DNA of 64,000 nucleotides from Megachile rotundata (taxonomy: Eukaryota > Arthropoda > Insecta > Hymenoptera > Megachilidae), in contig NW_027473343.1 of NCBI RefSeq assembly GCF_050947335.1, positions 124,001 to 188,000 of the forward strand. Reading direction: 5' to 3'. Below the pieces are notes generated by a model. The model searched no databases and was not told the DNA's origin. It worked only from the letters and a program-made list of their open reading frames with translations. The translations under genes and the position numbers were made by a program. Shown here piece by piece: positions 46,963 through 63,600 of the stretch (its first letter is position 1; every line of letters starts with the position of its first letter).

Positions 46963-49617
46963 ACACCCACAATCAGACAATTACAATCAAAATCATACAA
47001 TAGCAATCTTACGATCACAATCATTCAATCACAATCATACAATCACAATCATACAATAACAATCATACAATCACAATCATACAATCACAATCATACAATC
47101 ACAATCATACAATCACAATCATACAATCACAATCATACAATCACAATCATACCATAACAATCATACCATCACAATCATACAATCACAGTCATACAATCAC
47201 AGTCATACGATCACAATCATACAATCACAATCATACAATCACAATCATACAATCACAATCATACAATCACAATCATACAATCACAATCATACCATCACAA
47301 TCATACCATCACAATCATACCATCACAATCATACCATCACAATCATACGATCACAATCATACAATCACAATCATACCATCACAAACATACAATCACAGTC
47401 ATACAATCACAGTCATACGATCACAATCATACAAACACAATCATACAATCACAATCATACGATCACAATCATGCAATCACAATCATACAATCGCAATCAT
47501 ACAATCACAATCATACTATCACAATCATAAAATCACAATCATGCAATCACAATCATACAATCATAATCAGACAATGACAATCATACAATCACAATCATAC
47601 AATCACAATCATACATCACAATCATACAATCACAATCGTACAATCGCAATCATACAACTACCATCTCCCAAATACAATCATACAATCACAATCATACAAT
47701 CACAATCATACAATCACAATCATACAATCACAATCATACTATCACAATCATACAATCACAATCATACAATCACAATCATACAATCACAGTCATACTATCA
47801 CAATCTTACAATCACAATCATACAATCACAATCATACAATCACAATCATACAATCACAGTCATACAATCACAATCTTACAATCACAATCATACAATCACA
47901 ATCATACAATCACAGTCATACAATTACAGTCATACAATCACAATCTTACAATCACAATCATACATTCAAAATCATGCAATCACAATCATACAATCACAAT
48001 CATACATTCAAAGTCATGCAATCACAATCATACAATCACAATCATGCAATCACAATCGTACAATCACAATCGCACAATCACAATCGCACAATCACAGTCA
48101 TACAATCACAGTCATACAATCACAATCATACAATCACAATCATACTATCACAATCATAAAATCACAATCATAAAATCACAATCATACAATCACAATCATA
48201 CAATCAATATCATACAATCTCAATCATACAATCACAATCATGCAATCACAATCATACAATCGCATTCATACAATCGCACTCATACAATCACAATCATACA
48301 ATCACAATCGTACAACCACAATCATACAATCGCAATCATACAATCACAATCATACAATCACAATCATACAATCACAAAAATACAATCATAATCATACAAT
48401 CACAATCATACAATCGCAATCATTCAATCACAATCATACAATCATAATCATACAATCACAATCATACGATCGCAATCATACAATCACAATCATACCATCA
48501 CAATCATACAATCACAATCATACAATCATAATCATACAATTACAATCATACATCACAATCATACAATCACAATCATACAATCGCAATCATACAACTACCA
48601 TCACCCAAATACAATCATACAATCACAATCATACAATCACAATCATACAATCACAATCATACAATCACAATCAGACAGTCACAATCATACAGTCACAATC
48701 ATACAATCACAGTCATATAATCACAGTCATACAATCACAATCATACTATCACTATCATACAATCACAATCATACAATCACAGTCATACAATCGCAATCAT
48801 ACAATCACAATCATACCATCACAATCATACAATCACAGTCATACAATCACAGTCATACAATCACATTCATACAATCACAATCATACAGTCACAATCATAC
48901 AATCACAATCATACAATCACAATCATTCTATCGCAATCATACAATCACAATCATACCATCACAATCATACAATCACAACCATACAATCATAATCATACAA
49001 TCACAATAATACAATCATAATCATACAATCACAATAATACAATCATAATCATACAATCACAATCATACAATCGCAATCATACAATCCCAATCATACAATC
49101 ACAATCATACAATCGCAATCATACACCCACAATCAGACAATTACAATCAAAATCATACAATCGCAATCTTACGATCACAATCATTCAATCACAATCATAC
49201 AATCACAATCATACAATAACAATCATACAATCACAATCATACAATCACAATCATACAATCACAATCATACAATCACAATCATACAATCACAATCATACAA
49301 TCACAATCATACGATCACAATCATACAATCACAATCATACCATCACAATCATACAATCACAGTCATACAATCACAGTCATACGATCACAATCATACAAAC
49401 ACAATCATACAATCACAATCATACAATCACAATCATGCAATCACAATCATACAATCGCAATCATACAATCACAATCATACTATCACAATCATAAAATCAC
49501 AATCATGCAATCACAATCATACAATCATAATCAGACAATGACAATCATACAATCACAATCATACAATCACAATCATACAATCACAATCATACAATCACAG
49601 TCATACAATCACAATCT
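46963..49617. repeat. Domain B segment with an ACCATCAC run and CpG module
   Basis: It contains four consecutive ACCATCAC units near 47,290-47,340, an ATAATCAGACAATGAC block near 47,563, a contraction at 47,613, paired CATTCAAA blocks near 47,965 and 48,006, and a CpG module near 48,056. The stretch at about 47,974-48,660 recurs at +2,909 bp (50,883). The TCGCACTCATAC form near 48,276 is private to this copy. Confidence 0.7.
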
Positions 49618-52600
49618 TACAATCACAATCATACAATCACAATCATACAATCACAATCATACAATCACAATCATACAATCACAGTCATACAATCACAATC
49701 TTACAATCACAATCATACAATCACAGTCATACAATTACAGTCATACAATCACAATCTTACAATCACAATCATACATTCAAAATCATGCAATCACAATCAT
49801 ACAATCACAATCATACATTCAAAGTCATGCAATCACAATCATACAATCACAATCATGCAATCACAATCGTACAATCACAATCGTACAATCACAATCGCAC
49901 AATCACAATCGCACAATCACAATCATACAATCACAGTCATACAATCACAATCATACAATCACAATCATACAATCACAATCAGACAATCACAATCATACAG
50001 TCACAATCATACAATCACAGTCATATAATCACAGTCATACAATCACAATCATACTATCACTATCATACAATCACAATCATACAATCACAGTCATACAATC
50101 GCAATCATACAATCACAATCATACCATCACAATCATACAATCACAGTCATACAATCACAGTCATACAATCACAATCATACAATCACAATCATACAGTCAC
50201 AATCATACAGTCACAATCATACAATCACAATCATTCTATCGCAATCATACAATCACAATCATACCATCACAATCATACAATCACAACCATACAATCATAA
50301 TGATACAATCACAATAATACAATCATAATCATACAATCACAATAATACAATCATAATCATACAATCGCAATCATACAATCGCAATCATACAATCACAATC
50401 ATACAATCCCAATCATACTAACACACTCATACAATCGCAATCATACAATTACAATCTCCCAAATACAATCTCTCAAATACAATCATACAATCACAATCAT
50501 ACAATCAAAATCATACAATCACAATCATACAATCACAATCATACAATCACAATCATACAATCACAATCATACAATCGCAATCATACACCCACAATCAGAC
50601 AATTACAATCAAAATCATACAATCGCAATCTTACGATCACAATCATTCAATCACAATCATACAATCACAATCATACAATAACAATCATACAATCACAATC
50701 ATACAATCACAATCATACAATCACAATCATACAATCACAATCATACAATCACAATCATACGATCACAATCATACAATCACAATCATACCATCACAATCAT
50801 ACAATCACAGTCATACAATCACAGTCATACGATCACAATCATACAAACACAATCATACAATCACAATCATACAATCACAATCATGCAATCACAATCATAC
50901 AATCACAATCATACATTCAAAGTCATGCAATCACAATCATACAATCACAATCATGCAATCACAATCGTACAATCACAATCGCACAATCACAATCGCACAA
51001 TCACAGTCATACAATCACAGTCATACAATCACAATCATACAATCACAATCATACTATCACAATCATAAAATCACAATCATAAAATCACAATCATACAATC
51101 ACAATCATACAATCAATATCATACAATCTCAATCATACAATCACAATCATGCAATCACAATCATACAATCGCATTCATACAATCGCAATCATACAATCAC
51201 AATCATACAATCACAATCGTACAACCACAATCATACAATCGCAATCATACAATCACAATCATACAATCACAATCATACAATCACAAAAATACAATCATAA
51301 TCATACAATCACAATCATACAATCGCAATCATTCAATCACAATCATACAATCATAATCATACAATCACAATCATACGATCGCAATCATACAATCACAATC
51401 ATACCATCACAATCATACAATCACAATCATACAATCATAATCATACAATTACAATCATACATCACAATCATACAATCACAATCATACAATCGCAATCATA
51501 CAACTACCATCACCCAAATACAATCATACAATCACAATCATACAATCACAATCATACAATCACAATCAGACAATCACAATCATACAGTCACAATCATACA
51601 ATCACAGTCATATAATCACAGTCATACAATCACAATCATACTATCACTATCATACAATCACAATCATACAATCACAGTCATACAATCGCAATCATACAAT
51701 CACAATCATACCATCACAATCATACAATCACAGTCATACAATCACAGTCATACAATCACAATCATACAATCACAATCATACAGTCACAATCATACAGTCA
51801 CAATCATACAATCACAATCATTCTATCGCAATCATACAATCACAATCATACCATCACAATCATACAATCACAACCATACAATCATAATCATACAATCACA
51901 ATAATACAATCATAATCATACAATCACAATAATACAATCATAATCATACAATCGCAATCATACAATCGCAATCATACAATCACAATCATACAATCCCAAT
52001 CATACTAACACACTCATACAATCGCAATCATACAATTACAATCTCCCAAATACAATCTCTCAAATACAATCATACAATCACAATCATACAATCACAATCA
52101 TACAATCACAATCATACAATCGCAATCATACACCCACAATCAGACAATTACAATCAAAATCATACAATCGCAATCTTACGATCACAATCATTCAATCACA
52201 ATCATACAATCACAATCATACAATAACAATCATACAATCACAATCATACAATCACAATCATACAATCACAATCATACAATCACAATCATACAATCACAAT
52301 CATACGATCACAATCATACAATCACAACCATACCATCACAATCATACAATCACAGTCATACAATCACAGTCATACGATCACAATCATACAATCACAATCA
52401 TACAATCACAATCATGCAATCACAATCATACAATCGAAATCATACAATCACAATCATACTATCACAATCATAAAATCACAATCATGCAATCACAATCATA
52501 CAATCATAATCAGACAATGACAATCATACAATCACAATCATGCAATCACAATCGTACAATCACAATCGCACAATCACAATCGCACAATCACAATCGCACA

Positions 52601-53351
52601 ATCACAATCATACAATCACAGTCATACAATCACAATCATACAATCACAATCATACTATCACAATCATACAATCACAAGCATACAATCACAATCATACAAT
52701 CAATATCATACAATCTCAATCATACAATCACAATCATGCAATCACAATCATACAATCGCATTCATACAATCGCAATCATACAATCACAATCATACAATCA
52801 CAATCGTACAACCACAATCATACAATCACAATCATACAATCACAATCATACAATCACAATCATACAATCACAGAAATACAATCATAATCATACAATCACA
52901 ATCATACAATCGCAATCATTCAATCACAATCATACAATCATAATCATACAATCACAATCATACGATCGCAATCATACAATCACAATCATACCATCACAAT
53001 CATACAATCACAATCATACAATCATAATCATACAATTACAATCATACATCACAATCATACAATCACAATCATACAATCGCAATCATACAACTACCATCAC
53101 CCAAATACAATCATACAATCACAATCATACAATCACAATCATACAATCACAATCATACAATCACAATCATACAATCACAATCGTACAACCACAATCATAC
53201 AATCACAATCATACAATCACAATCATACAATCACAGTCATACAATCACAGTCATACGATCACAATCATACAATCACAATCATACAATCACAATCATGCAA
53301 TCACAATCCTACAATCGCAATCATACAATCACAATCATACAATCAAAATCA
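49618..53351. repeat. Domain B HOR, 3,734-bp copy 1
   Basis: Landmarks recur at a constant +3,734 bp in the next copy: CATTCAAA blocks (49,785/53,519), TAATGATAC (about 50,299/54,033), the CpG modules (50,953/54,687 and 52,540/56,274), ATCGAAATC (about 52,434/56,168) and the 20-bp markers (50,585/54,319 and 52,130/55,864). The length is 10 modulo 14, as expected from two 20-bp units and two contractions (51,459, 53,045). Confidence 0.85.
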
Positions 53352-56300
53352 TACAATCACAATCATACAATCACAATCATACAATCACAATCATACAATC
53401 ACAATCATACAATCACAGTCATACAATCACAATCTTACAATCACAATCATACAATCACAGTCATACAATTACAGTCATACAATCACAATCTTACAATCAC
53501 AATCATACATTCAAAATCATGCAATCACAATCATACAATCACAATCATACATTCAAAGTCATGCAATCACAATCATACAATCACAATCATGCAATCACAA
53601 TCGTACAATCACAATCGTACAATCACAATCGCACAATCACAATCGCACAATCACAATCATACAATCACAGTCATACAATCACAATCATACAATCACAATC
53701 ATACAATCACAATCAGACAATCACAATCATACAGTCACAATCATACAATCACAGTCATATAATCACAGTCATACAATCACAATCATACTATCACTATCAT
53801 ACAATCACAATCATACAATCACAGTCATACAATCGCAATCATACAATCACAATCATACCATCACAATCATACAATCACAGTCATACAATCACAGTCATAC
53901 AATCACAATCATACAATCACAATCATACAGTCACAATCATACAGTCACAATCATACAATCACAATCATTCTATCGCAATCATACAATCACAATCATACCA
54001 TCACAATCATACAATCACAACCATACAATCATAATGATACAATCACAATAATACAATCATAATCATACAATCACAATAATACAATCATAATCATACAATC
54101 GCAATCATACAATCGCAATCATACAATCACAATCATACAATCCCAATCATACTAACACACTCATACAATCGCAATCATACAATTACAATCTCCCAAATAC
54201 AATCTCTCAAATACAATCAAACAATCACAATCATACAATCAAAATCATACAATCACAATCATACAATCACAATCATACAATCACAATCATACAATCACAA
54301 TCATACAATCGCAATCATACACCCACAATCAGACAATTACAATCAAAATCATACAATCGCAATCTTACGATCACAATCATTCAATCACAATCATACAATC
54401 ACAATCATACAATAACAATCATACAATCACAATCATACAATCACAATCATACAATCACAATCATACAATCACAATCATACAATCACAATCATACGATCAC
54501 AATCATACAATCACAATCATACCATCACAATCATACAATCACAGTCATACAATCACAGTCATACGATCACAATCATACAAACACAATCATACAATCACAA
54601 TCATACAATCACAATCATGCAATCACAATCATACAATCACAATCATACATTCAAAGTCATGCAATCACAATCATACAATCACAATCATGCAATCACAATC
54701 GTACAATCACAATCGCACAATCACAATCGCACAATCACAGTCATACAATCACAGTCATACAATCACAATCATACAATCACAATCATACTATCACAATCAT
54801 AAAATCACAATCATAAAATCACAATCATACAATCACAATCATACAATCAATATCATACAATCTCAATCATACAATCACAATCATGCAATCACAATCATAC
54901 AATCGCATTCATACAATCGCAATCATACAATCACAATCATACAATCACAATCGTACAACCACAATCATACAATCGCAATCATACAATCACAATCATACAA
55001 TCACAATCATACAATCACAAAAATACAATCATAATCATACAATCACAATCATACAATCGCAATCATTCAATCACAATCATACAATCATAATCATACAATC
55101 ACAATCATACGATCGCAATCATACAATCACAATCATACCATCACAATCATACAATCACAATCATACAATCATAATCATACAATTACAATCATACATCACA
55201 ATCATACAATCACAATCATACAATCGCAATCATACAACTACCATCACCCAAATACAATCATACAATCACAATCATACAATCACAATCATACAATCACAAT
55301 CAGACAATCACAATCATACAGTCACAATCATACAATCACAGTCATATAATCACAGTCATACAATCACAATCATACTATCACTATCATACAATCACAATCA
55401 TACAATCACAGTCATACAATCGCAATCATACAATCACAATCATACCATCACAATCATACAATCACAGTCATACAATCACAGTCATACAATCACAATCATA
55501 CAATCACAATCATACAGTCACAATCATACAGTCACAATCATACAATCACAATCATTCTATCGCAATCATACAATCACAATCATACCATCACAATCATACA
55601 ATCACAACCATACAATCATAATCATACAATCACAATAATACAATCATAATCATACAATCACAATAATACAATCATAATCATACAATCGCAATCATACAAT
55701 CGCAATCATACAATCACAATCATACAATCCCAATCATACTAACACACTCATACAATCGCAATCATACAATTACAATCTCCCAAATACAATCTCTCAAATA
55801 CAATCATACAATCACAATCATACAATCACAATCATACAATCACAATCATACAATCGCAATCATACACCCACAATCAGACAATTACAATCAAAATCATACA
55901 ATCGCAATCTTACGATCACAATCATTCAATCACAATCATACAATCACAATCATACAATAACAATCATACAATCACAATCATACAATCACAATCATACAAT
56001 CACAATCATACAATCACAATCATACAATCACAATCATACGATCACAATCATACAATCACAACCATACCATCACAATCATACAATCACAGTCATACAATCA
56101 CAGTCATACGATCACAATCATACAATCACAATCATACAATCACAATCATGCAATCACAATCATACAATCGAAATCATACAATCACAATCATACTATCACA
56201 ATCATAAAATCACAATCATGCAATCACAATCATACAATCATAATCAGACAATGACAATCATACAATCACAATCATGCAATCACAATCGTACAATCACAAT

Positions 56301-57085
56301 CGCACAATCACAATCGCACAATCACAATCGCACAATCACAATCATACAATCACAGTCATACAATCACAATCATACAATCACAATCATACTATCACAATCA
56401 TACAATCACAAGCATACAATCACAATCATACAATCAATATCATACAATCTCAATCATACAATCACAATCATGCAATCACAATCATACAATCGCATTCATA
56501 CAATCGCAATCATACAATCACAATCATACAATCACAATCGTACAACCACAATCATACAATCACAATCATACAATCACAATCATACAATCACAATCATACA
56601 ATCACAGAAATACAATCATAATCATACAATCACAATCATACAATCGCAATCATTCAATCACAATCATACAATCATAATCATACAATCACAATCATACGAT
56701 CGCAATCATACAATCACAATCATACCATCACAATCATACAATCACAATCATACAATCATAATCATACAATTACAATCATACATCACAATCATACAATCAC
56801 AATCATACAATCGCAATCATACAACTACCATCACCCAAATACAATCATACAATCACAATCATACAATCACAATCATACAATCACAATCATACAATCACAA
56901 TCATACAATCACAATCGTACAACCACAATCATACAATCACAATCATACAATCACAATCATACAATCACAGTCATACAATCACAGTCATACGATCACAATC
57001 ATACAATCACAATCATACAATCACAATCATGCAATCACAATCCTACAATCGCAATCATACAATCACAATCATACAATCAAAATCA
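53352..57085. repeat. Domain B HOR, 3,734-bp copy 2
   Basis: It is almost identical to copy 1. The one difference I noticed is CAATCAAACAATC near 54,220 where copy 1 has CAATCATACAATC near 50,486. Both share rare forms such as ACAAGCATAC (52,676/56,409) and ATCGAAATC, so the duplication is later than those mutations. Confidence 0.85.
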
Positions 57086-59750
57086 TACAATCACAATCAT
57101 ACAATCACAATCATACAATCACAATCATACAATCACAATCATACAATCGCAATCATACACCCACAATCAGACAATTACAATCAAAATCATACAATCGCAA
57201 TCTTACGATCACAATCATTCAATCACAATCATACAATCACAATCATACAATAACAATCATACAATCACAATCATACAATCACAATCATACAATCACAATC
57301 ATACAATCACAATCATACAATCACAATCATACGATCACAATCATACAATCACAATCATACCATCACAATCATACAATCACAGTCATACAATCACAGTCAT
57401 ACGATCACAATCATACAAACACAATCATACAATCACAATCATACAATCACAATCATGCAATCACAATCATACAATCACAATCATACATTCAAAGTCATGC
57501 AATCACAATCATACAATCACAATCATGCAATCACAATCGTACAATCACAATCGCACAATCACAATCGCACAATCACAGTCATACAATCACAGTCATACAA
57601 TCACAATCATACAATCACAATCATACTATCACAATCATAAAATCACAATCATAAAATCACAATCATACAATCACAATCATACAATCAATATCATACAATC
57701 TCAATCATACAATCACAATCATGCAATCACAATCATACAATCGCATTCATACAATCGCAATCATACAATCACAATCATACAATCACAATCGTACAACCAC
57801 AATCATACAATCGCAATCATACAATCACAATCATACAATCACAATCATACAATCACAAAAATACAATCATAATCATACAATCACAATCATACAATCGCAA
57901 TCATTCAATCACAATCATACAATCATAATCATACAATCACAATCATACGATCGCAATCATACAATCACAATCATACCATCACAATCATACAATCACAATC
58001 ATACAATCATAATCATACAATTACAATCATACATCACAATCATACAATCACAATCATACAATCGCAATCATACAACTACCATCACCCAAATACAATCATA
58101 CAATCACAATCATACAATCACAATCATACAATCACAATCAGACAATCACAATCATACAGTCACAATCATACAATCACAGTCATATAATCACAGTCATACA
58201 ATCACAATCATACTATCACTATCATACAATCACAATCATACAATCACAGTCATACAATCGCAATCATACAATCACAATCATACCATCACAATCATACAAT
58301 CACAGTCATACAATCACAGTCATACAATCACAATCATACAATCACAATCATACAGTCACAATCATACAGTCACAATCATACAATCACAATCATTCTATCG
58401 CAATCATACAATCACAATCATACCATCACAATCATACAATCACAACCATACAATCATAATCATACAATCACAATAATACAATAATAATCATACAATCACA
58501 ATAATACAATCATAATCATACAATCGCAATCATACAATCGCAATCATACAATCACAATCATACAATCCCAATCATACTAACACACTCATACAATCGCAAT
58601 CATACAATTACAATCTCCCAAATACAATCTCTCAAATACAATCATACAATCACAATCATACAATCACAATCATACAATCACAATCATACAATCGCAATCA
58701 TACACCCACAATCAGACAATTACAATCAAAATCATACAATCGCAATCTTACGATCACAATCATTCAATCACAATCATACAATCACAATCATACAATAACA
58801 ATCATACAATCACAATCATACAATCACAATCATACAATCACAATCATACAATCACAATCATACAATCACAATCATACGATCACAATCATACAATCACAAT
58901 CATACCATCACAATCATACAATCACAGTCATACAATCACAGTCATACGATCACAATCATACAATCACAATCATACAATCACAATCATGCAATCACAATCA
59001 TACAATCGCAATCATACAATCACAATCATACTATCACAATCATAAAATCACAATCATGCAATCACAATCATACAATCATAATCAGACAATGACAATCATA
59101 CAATCACAATCATGCAATCACAATCGTACAATCACAATCGCACAATCACAATCGCACAATCACAATCGCACAATCACAATCATACAATCACAGTCATACA
59201 ATCACAATCATACAATCACAATCATACTATCACAATCATACAATCACAAGCATACAATCACAATCATACAATCAATATCATACAATCTCAATCATACAAT
59301 CACAATCATGCAATCACAATCATACAATCGCATTCATACAATCGCAATCATACAATCACAATCATACAATCACAATCGTACAACCACAATCATACAATCA
59401 CAATCATACAATCACAATCATACAATCACAATCATACAATCACAGAAATACAATCATAATCATACAATCACAATCATACAATCGCAATCATTCAATCACA
59501 ATCATACAATCATAATCATACAATCACAATCATACGATCGCAATCATACAATCACAATCATACCATCACAATCATACAATCACAATCATACAATCATAAT
59601 CATACAATTACAATCATACATCACAATCATACAATCACAATCATACAATCGCAATCATACAACTACCATCACCCAAATACAATCATACAATCACAATCAT
59701 ACAATCACAATCATACAATCACAATCATACAATCACAATCATACAATCAC
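57086..59750. repeat. Domain B HOR copy 3, with an 896-bp internal deletion
   Basis: It follows copy 2, but the offset drops from 3,734 to 2,838 bp. The missing 896 bp is exactly 64 units and corresponds to about 53,345-54,240 in copy 2. Both ends of that interval carry the same ACAATCAAAATCAT unit followed by consensus units and then diverge, so the deletion looks like an exchange between these two matching patches. The copy has a few private bases (AATAATAATC near 58,481) and has TCGCAATC where copies 1 and 2 have TCGAAATC. After about 59,750 it resembles 46.0 kb instead of copy 2. Confidence 0.8.
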
Positions 59751-60630
59751 AATCATACAATCACAATCATACAATCACAATCATACAATCATAATCATAC
59801 AATTACAATCATACATCACAATCATACAATCACACTCATACAATCGCAATCATACAACTACAATCTCCCAAATACAATCTCCCAAATACAATCATACAAT
59901 CACAATCATATAATCACAAACATACAATCACAATCATACTATCACAATCATACAATCACAACCATACAATCACAATCATACAATCACAATCATACAATCA
60001 CAATCATACAATCACAATCATACAATCATAATCATACAATTACAATCATACATCACAATCATACAATCACACTCATACAATCGCAATCATACAATTACAA
60101 TCTCCCAAATACAATCTCCCAAATACAATCATACAATCACAATCATACAATCAAAATCATACAATCACAATCATACAATCACAATCATACAATCGCAATC
60201 ATACACCCACAATCAGACAATTACAATCAAAATCATACAATAGCAATCTTACGATCACAATCATTCAATCACAATCATACAATCACAATCATACAATAAC
60301 AATCATACAATCACAATCATACAATCACAATCATACAATCACAATCATACAATCACAATCATACAATCACAATCATACAATCACAATCATACAATCACAA
60401 TCATACCATAACAATCATACCATCACAATCATACAATCACAGTCATACAATCACAGTCATACGATCACAATCATACAAACACAATCATACAATCACAATC
60501 ATACAATCACAATCATGCAATCACAATCATACAATCGCAATCATACAATCACAATCATACTATCACAATCATAAAATCACAATCATGCAATCACAATCAT
60601 ACAATCATAATCAGACAATGACAATCATAC
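59751..60630. repeat. Right end of domain B, displaced copy of the 46-kb segment
   Basis: The order of contraction cassettes, ACACTCATAC units, TAGCAATC and the 20-bp unit (60,217) matches 46,031-46,570 at +13,720 bp. The marker reads ACACCCACAATCAG here against ACACAAACAATCAG at 46,483. After about 60,300 the two segments diverge. Confidence 0.7.
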
Positions 60631-63600
60631 AATCACAACCATACAATCACAATCATACAATCACAATCATACATCACAATCATACAGTCACAATCATACA
60701 ATCACAATCATACAATCACAATCATACTATCGCAATCATACAATCGCAATCATACCATCACAATCATACAGTCACAACCATACAATCATAATCATACAAT
60801 CACAATCATACAATCATAATCATACAATCACAATCATACAATCGCAATCATACAATCACAATCATACAATCACAATCATACTATCGCGATCATACAATCA
60901 CAATCATACAATCACAATCATACATTCAAAGTCATGCAATCACAATCATACAATCACAATCATGCAATCACAATCGTACAATCACAATCGTACAATCACA
61001 ATCGCACAATCACAATCGCACAATCACAATCATACAATCACAGTCATACAATCACAATCATACAATCACAATCATACTATCACAATCATACAATCACAAT
61101 CATACAATCACAATCATACAATCAATATCATACAATCACAATCATACAATCACAATCATGCAATCACAATCATACAATCGCTTTCATACAATCGCAATCA
61201 TACAATCACAATCATACAATCACAATCGTACAATCACAATCATACAATCACAATCATACAATCACAATCATACATCACAATCATACAGTCACAATCATAC
61301 AATCACAATCATACAATCACAATCATACTATCACAATCATACAATCACAATCATACAATCACAAAAATACAATCATAATCATACAATCACAATCATACGG
61401 TCACAATCATACAATCACAAAAATACAATCATAATCATACAATCACAATCATACAATCGCAATCATACAATCACAATCATACAATCATAATCATAGAATC
61501 ACAATCATACGATCGCAATCATACAATCACAATCATACCATCACAATCATATAGTCACAATCATACAATCATAATCATACAATTACAATCATACATCACA
61601 ATCATACAATCACAATCATAAAATCGCAATCATACAACTACAATCTCCCAAATACAATCTCCCAAATACAATCATACAATCACAGTCATACAATCACAAT
61701 CATACTATCACAATCATACAATCACAATCATACAATCGCAATCATACAATCGCAATCACACAATCACAATCATACAATCACAATCATACAGTCACAATCA
61801 TACATTCGCAATCATGCAATCGCAATCATATAATTACAATCTCCAAAATACAATCTCCCAAATACAATCATACAACCACAATCAGACAATCACAATCATA
61901 CAATCACAATCATACAATCACAGTCATATAATCACAGTCATACAATCACAATCATACAGTCACAATCATACAATCAATATCATACAATCACCATCATACA
62001 ATCACAATCATGCAATCACAATCATACAATCGCATTCATACAATCGCAATCATACAATCACAATCGTACAATCACAATCATACAATCACAATCATACAAT
62101 CACAATCATACAATCACAATCTCACAATCACAATCATACAATCACAATCATACAATCACAATCATACATTCAAAGTCATGCAATCACAATCATACAATCA
62201 CAATCATGCAATCACAATCGTACAATGACAATCGTACAATCACAGTCGCACAATCACAATCGCACAATCACAATCATACAATCACAGTCATACAATCACA
62301 ATCATACAATCACAATCATACTATCACAATCATACAATCACAATCATACAATCACAGTCATACAATCACAGTCTTACAATCACAATCATACAATCACAAT
62401 CATACAATCACAATCATACAATCACAGTCTTACAATCACAATCTTACAATCACAATCATACAATCACAATCATACAATCACAGTCATACAATTACAGTCA
62501 TACAATCACAATCTTACAATCACAATCATACAATCACAATCATACTATAAAAATCATACAATCACAATCATACAATCACAATCATACAATCACAGTCATA
62601 CAATCACAATCTTACAAACACAATCATACTATCCCAATCATACAATCACAATCATACAATCACAGTCATACAATCACAATCATACTATCACAATCCTACA
62701 GTCACAATCATACAATCACAATCATACAATCACAATCATACTATCGCAATCATACAATCGCAATCATACCATCACAATCATACAGTCACAACCATACAAT
62801 CATAATCATACAATCACAATCATACAATCATAATCATACAATCAGAATCATACAATCGCAATCATACAATCACAATCATACAATCACAATCATACTATCG
62901 CAATCATACAATCACAATCATACAATCACAATCATACATTCAAAGTCATGCAATCACAATCATACAATCACAATCATGCAATCACAATCGTACAATCACA
63001 ATCGTACAATCACAATCGCACAATCACAATCGCACAATCACAATCATACAATCACAGTCATACAATCACAATCATACAATCACAATCATACTATCACAAT
63101 CATACAATCACAATCATACAATCACAATCATACAATCAATATCATACAATCACAATCATACAATCACAATCATGCAATCACAATCATACAATCGCTTTCA
63201 TACTATCGCAATCATACAATCACAATCATACAATCACAATCGTACAATCACAATCATACAATCACAATCATACAATCACAATCATACAATCACAAAAATA
63301 CAATCATAATCATACAATCACAATCATACGATCACAATCATACAATCACAAAAATACAATCATAATCATACAATCACAATCATACAATCGCAATCATACA
63401 ATCACAATCATACAATCATAATCATAGAATCACAATCATACGATCGCAATCATACAATCACAATCATACCATCACAATCATACAATCACAGTCATACAAT
63501 CACAGTCATACAATCACAATCATACTATCACAATCATACAATCACAATCATACATTCAAAGTCATACATTCGAAGTCATGCAATCACAATCATACAATCA

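Larger units (their letters stand above)
36221..60630. repeat. Domain B: HORs marked by the 20-bp three-hexamer unit
   Basis: The marker is ACACCCACAATCAG followed by ACAATTACAATCAAAATCAT. The first unit starts at 36,221, 37,695, 38,723, 40,143, 41,541, 43,380, 44,968, 46,483, 46,963, 49,123, 50,585, 52,130, 54,319, 55,864, 57,157, 58,702 and 60,203. Spacings are 1,474, 1,028, 1,420, 1,398, 1,839, 1,588, 1,515, 480, 2,160, 1,462, 1,545, 2,189, 1,545, 1,293, 1,545 and 1,501 bp. Variant first units are ACACTCACAATCAC (41,541) and ACACAAACAATCAG (46,483). Other typical variants are ACTAACACACTC, CATATAATCAC, ATCACTATC, CATTCTATCGC, AATAATAC and CGCATTCATAC. Confidence 0.85.

Noticed and set aside
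477..63421. Dozens of shorter forward open frames repeated at HOR offsets
   Set aside because: They have the same cause as the longest one. Their recurrence follows the HOR periods, not gene duplication.
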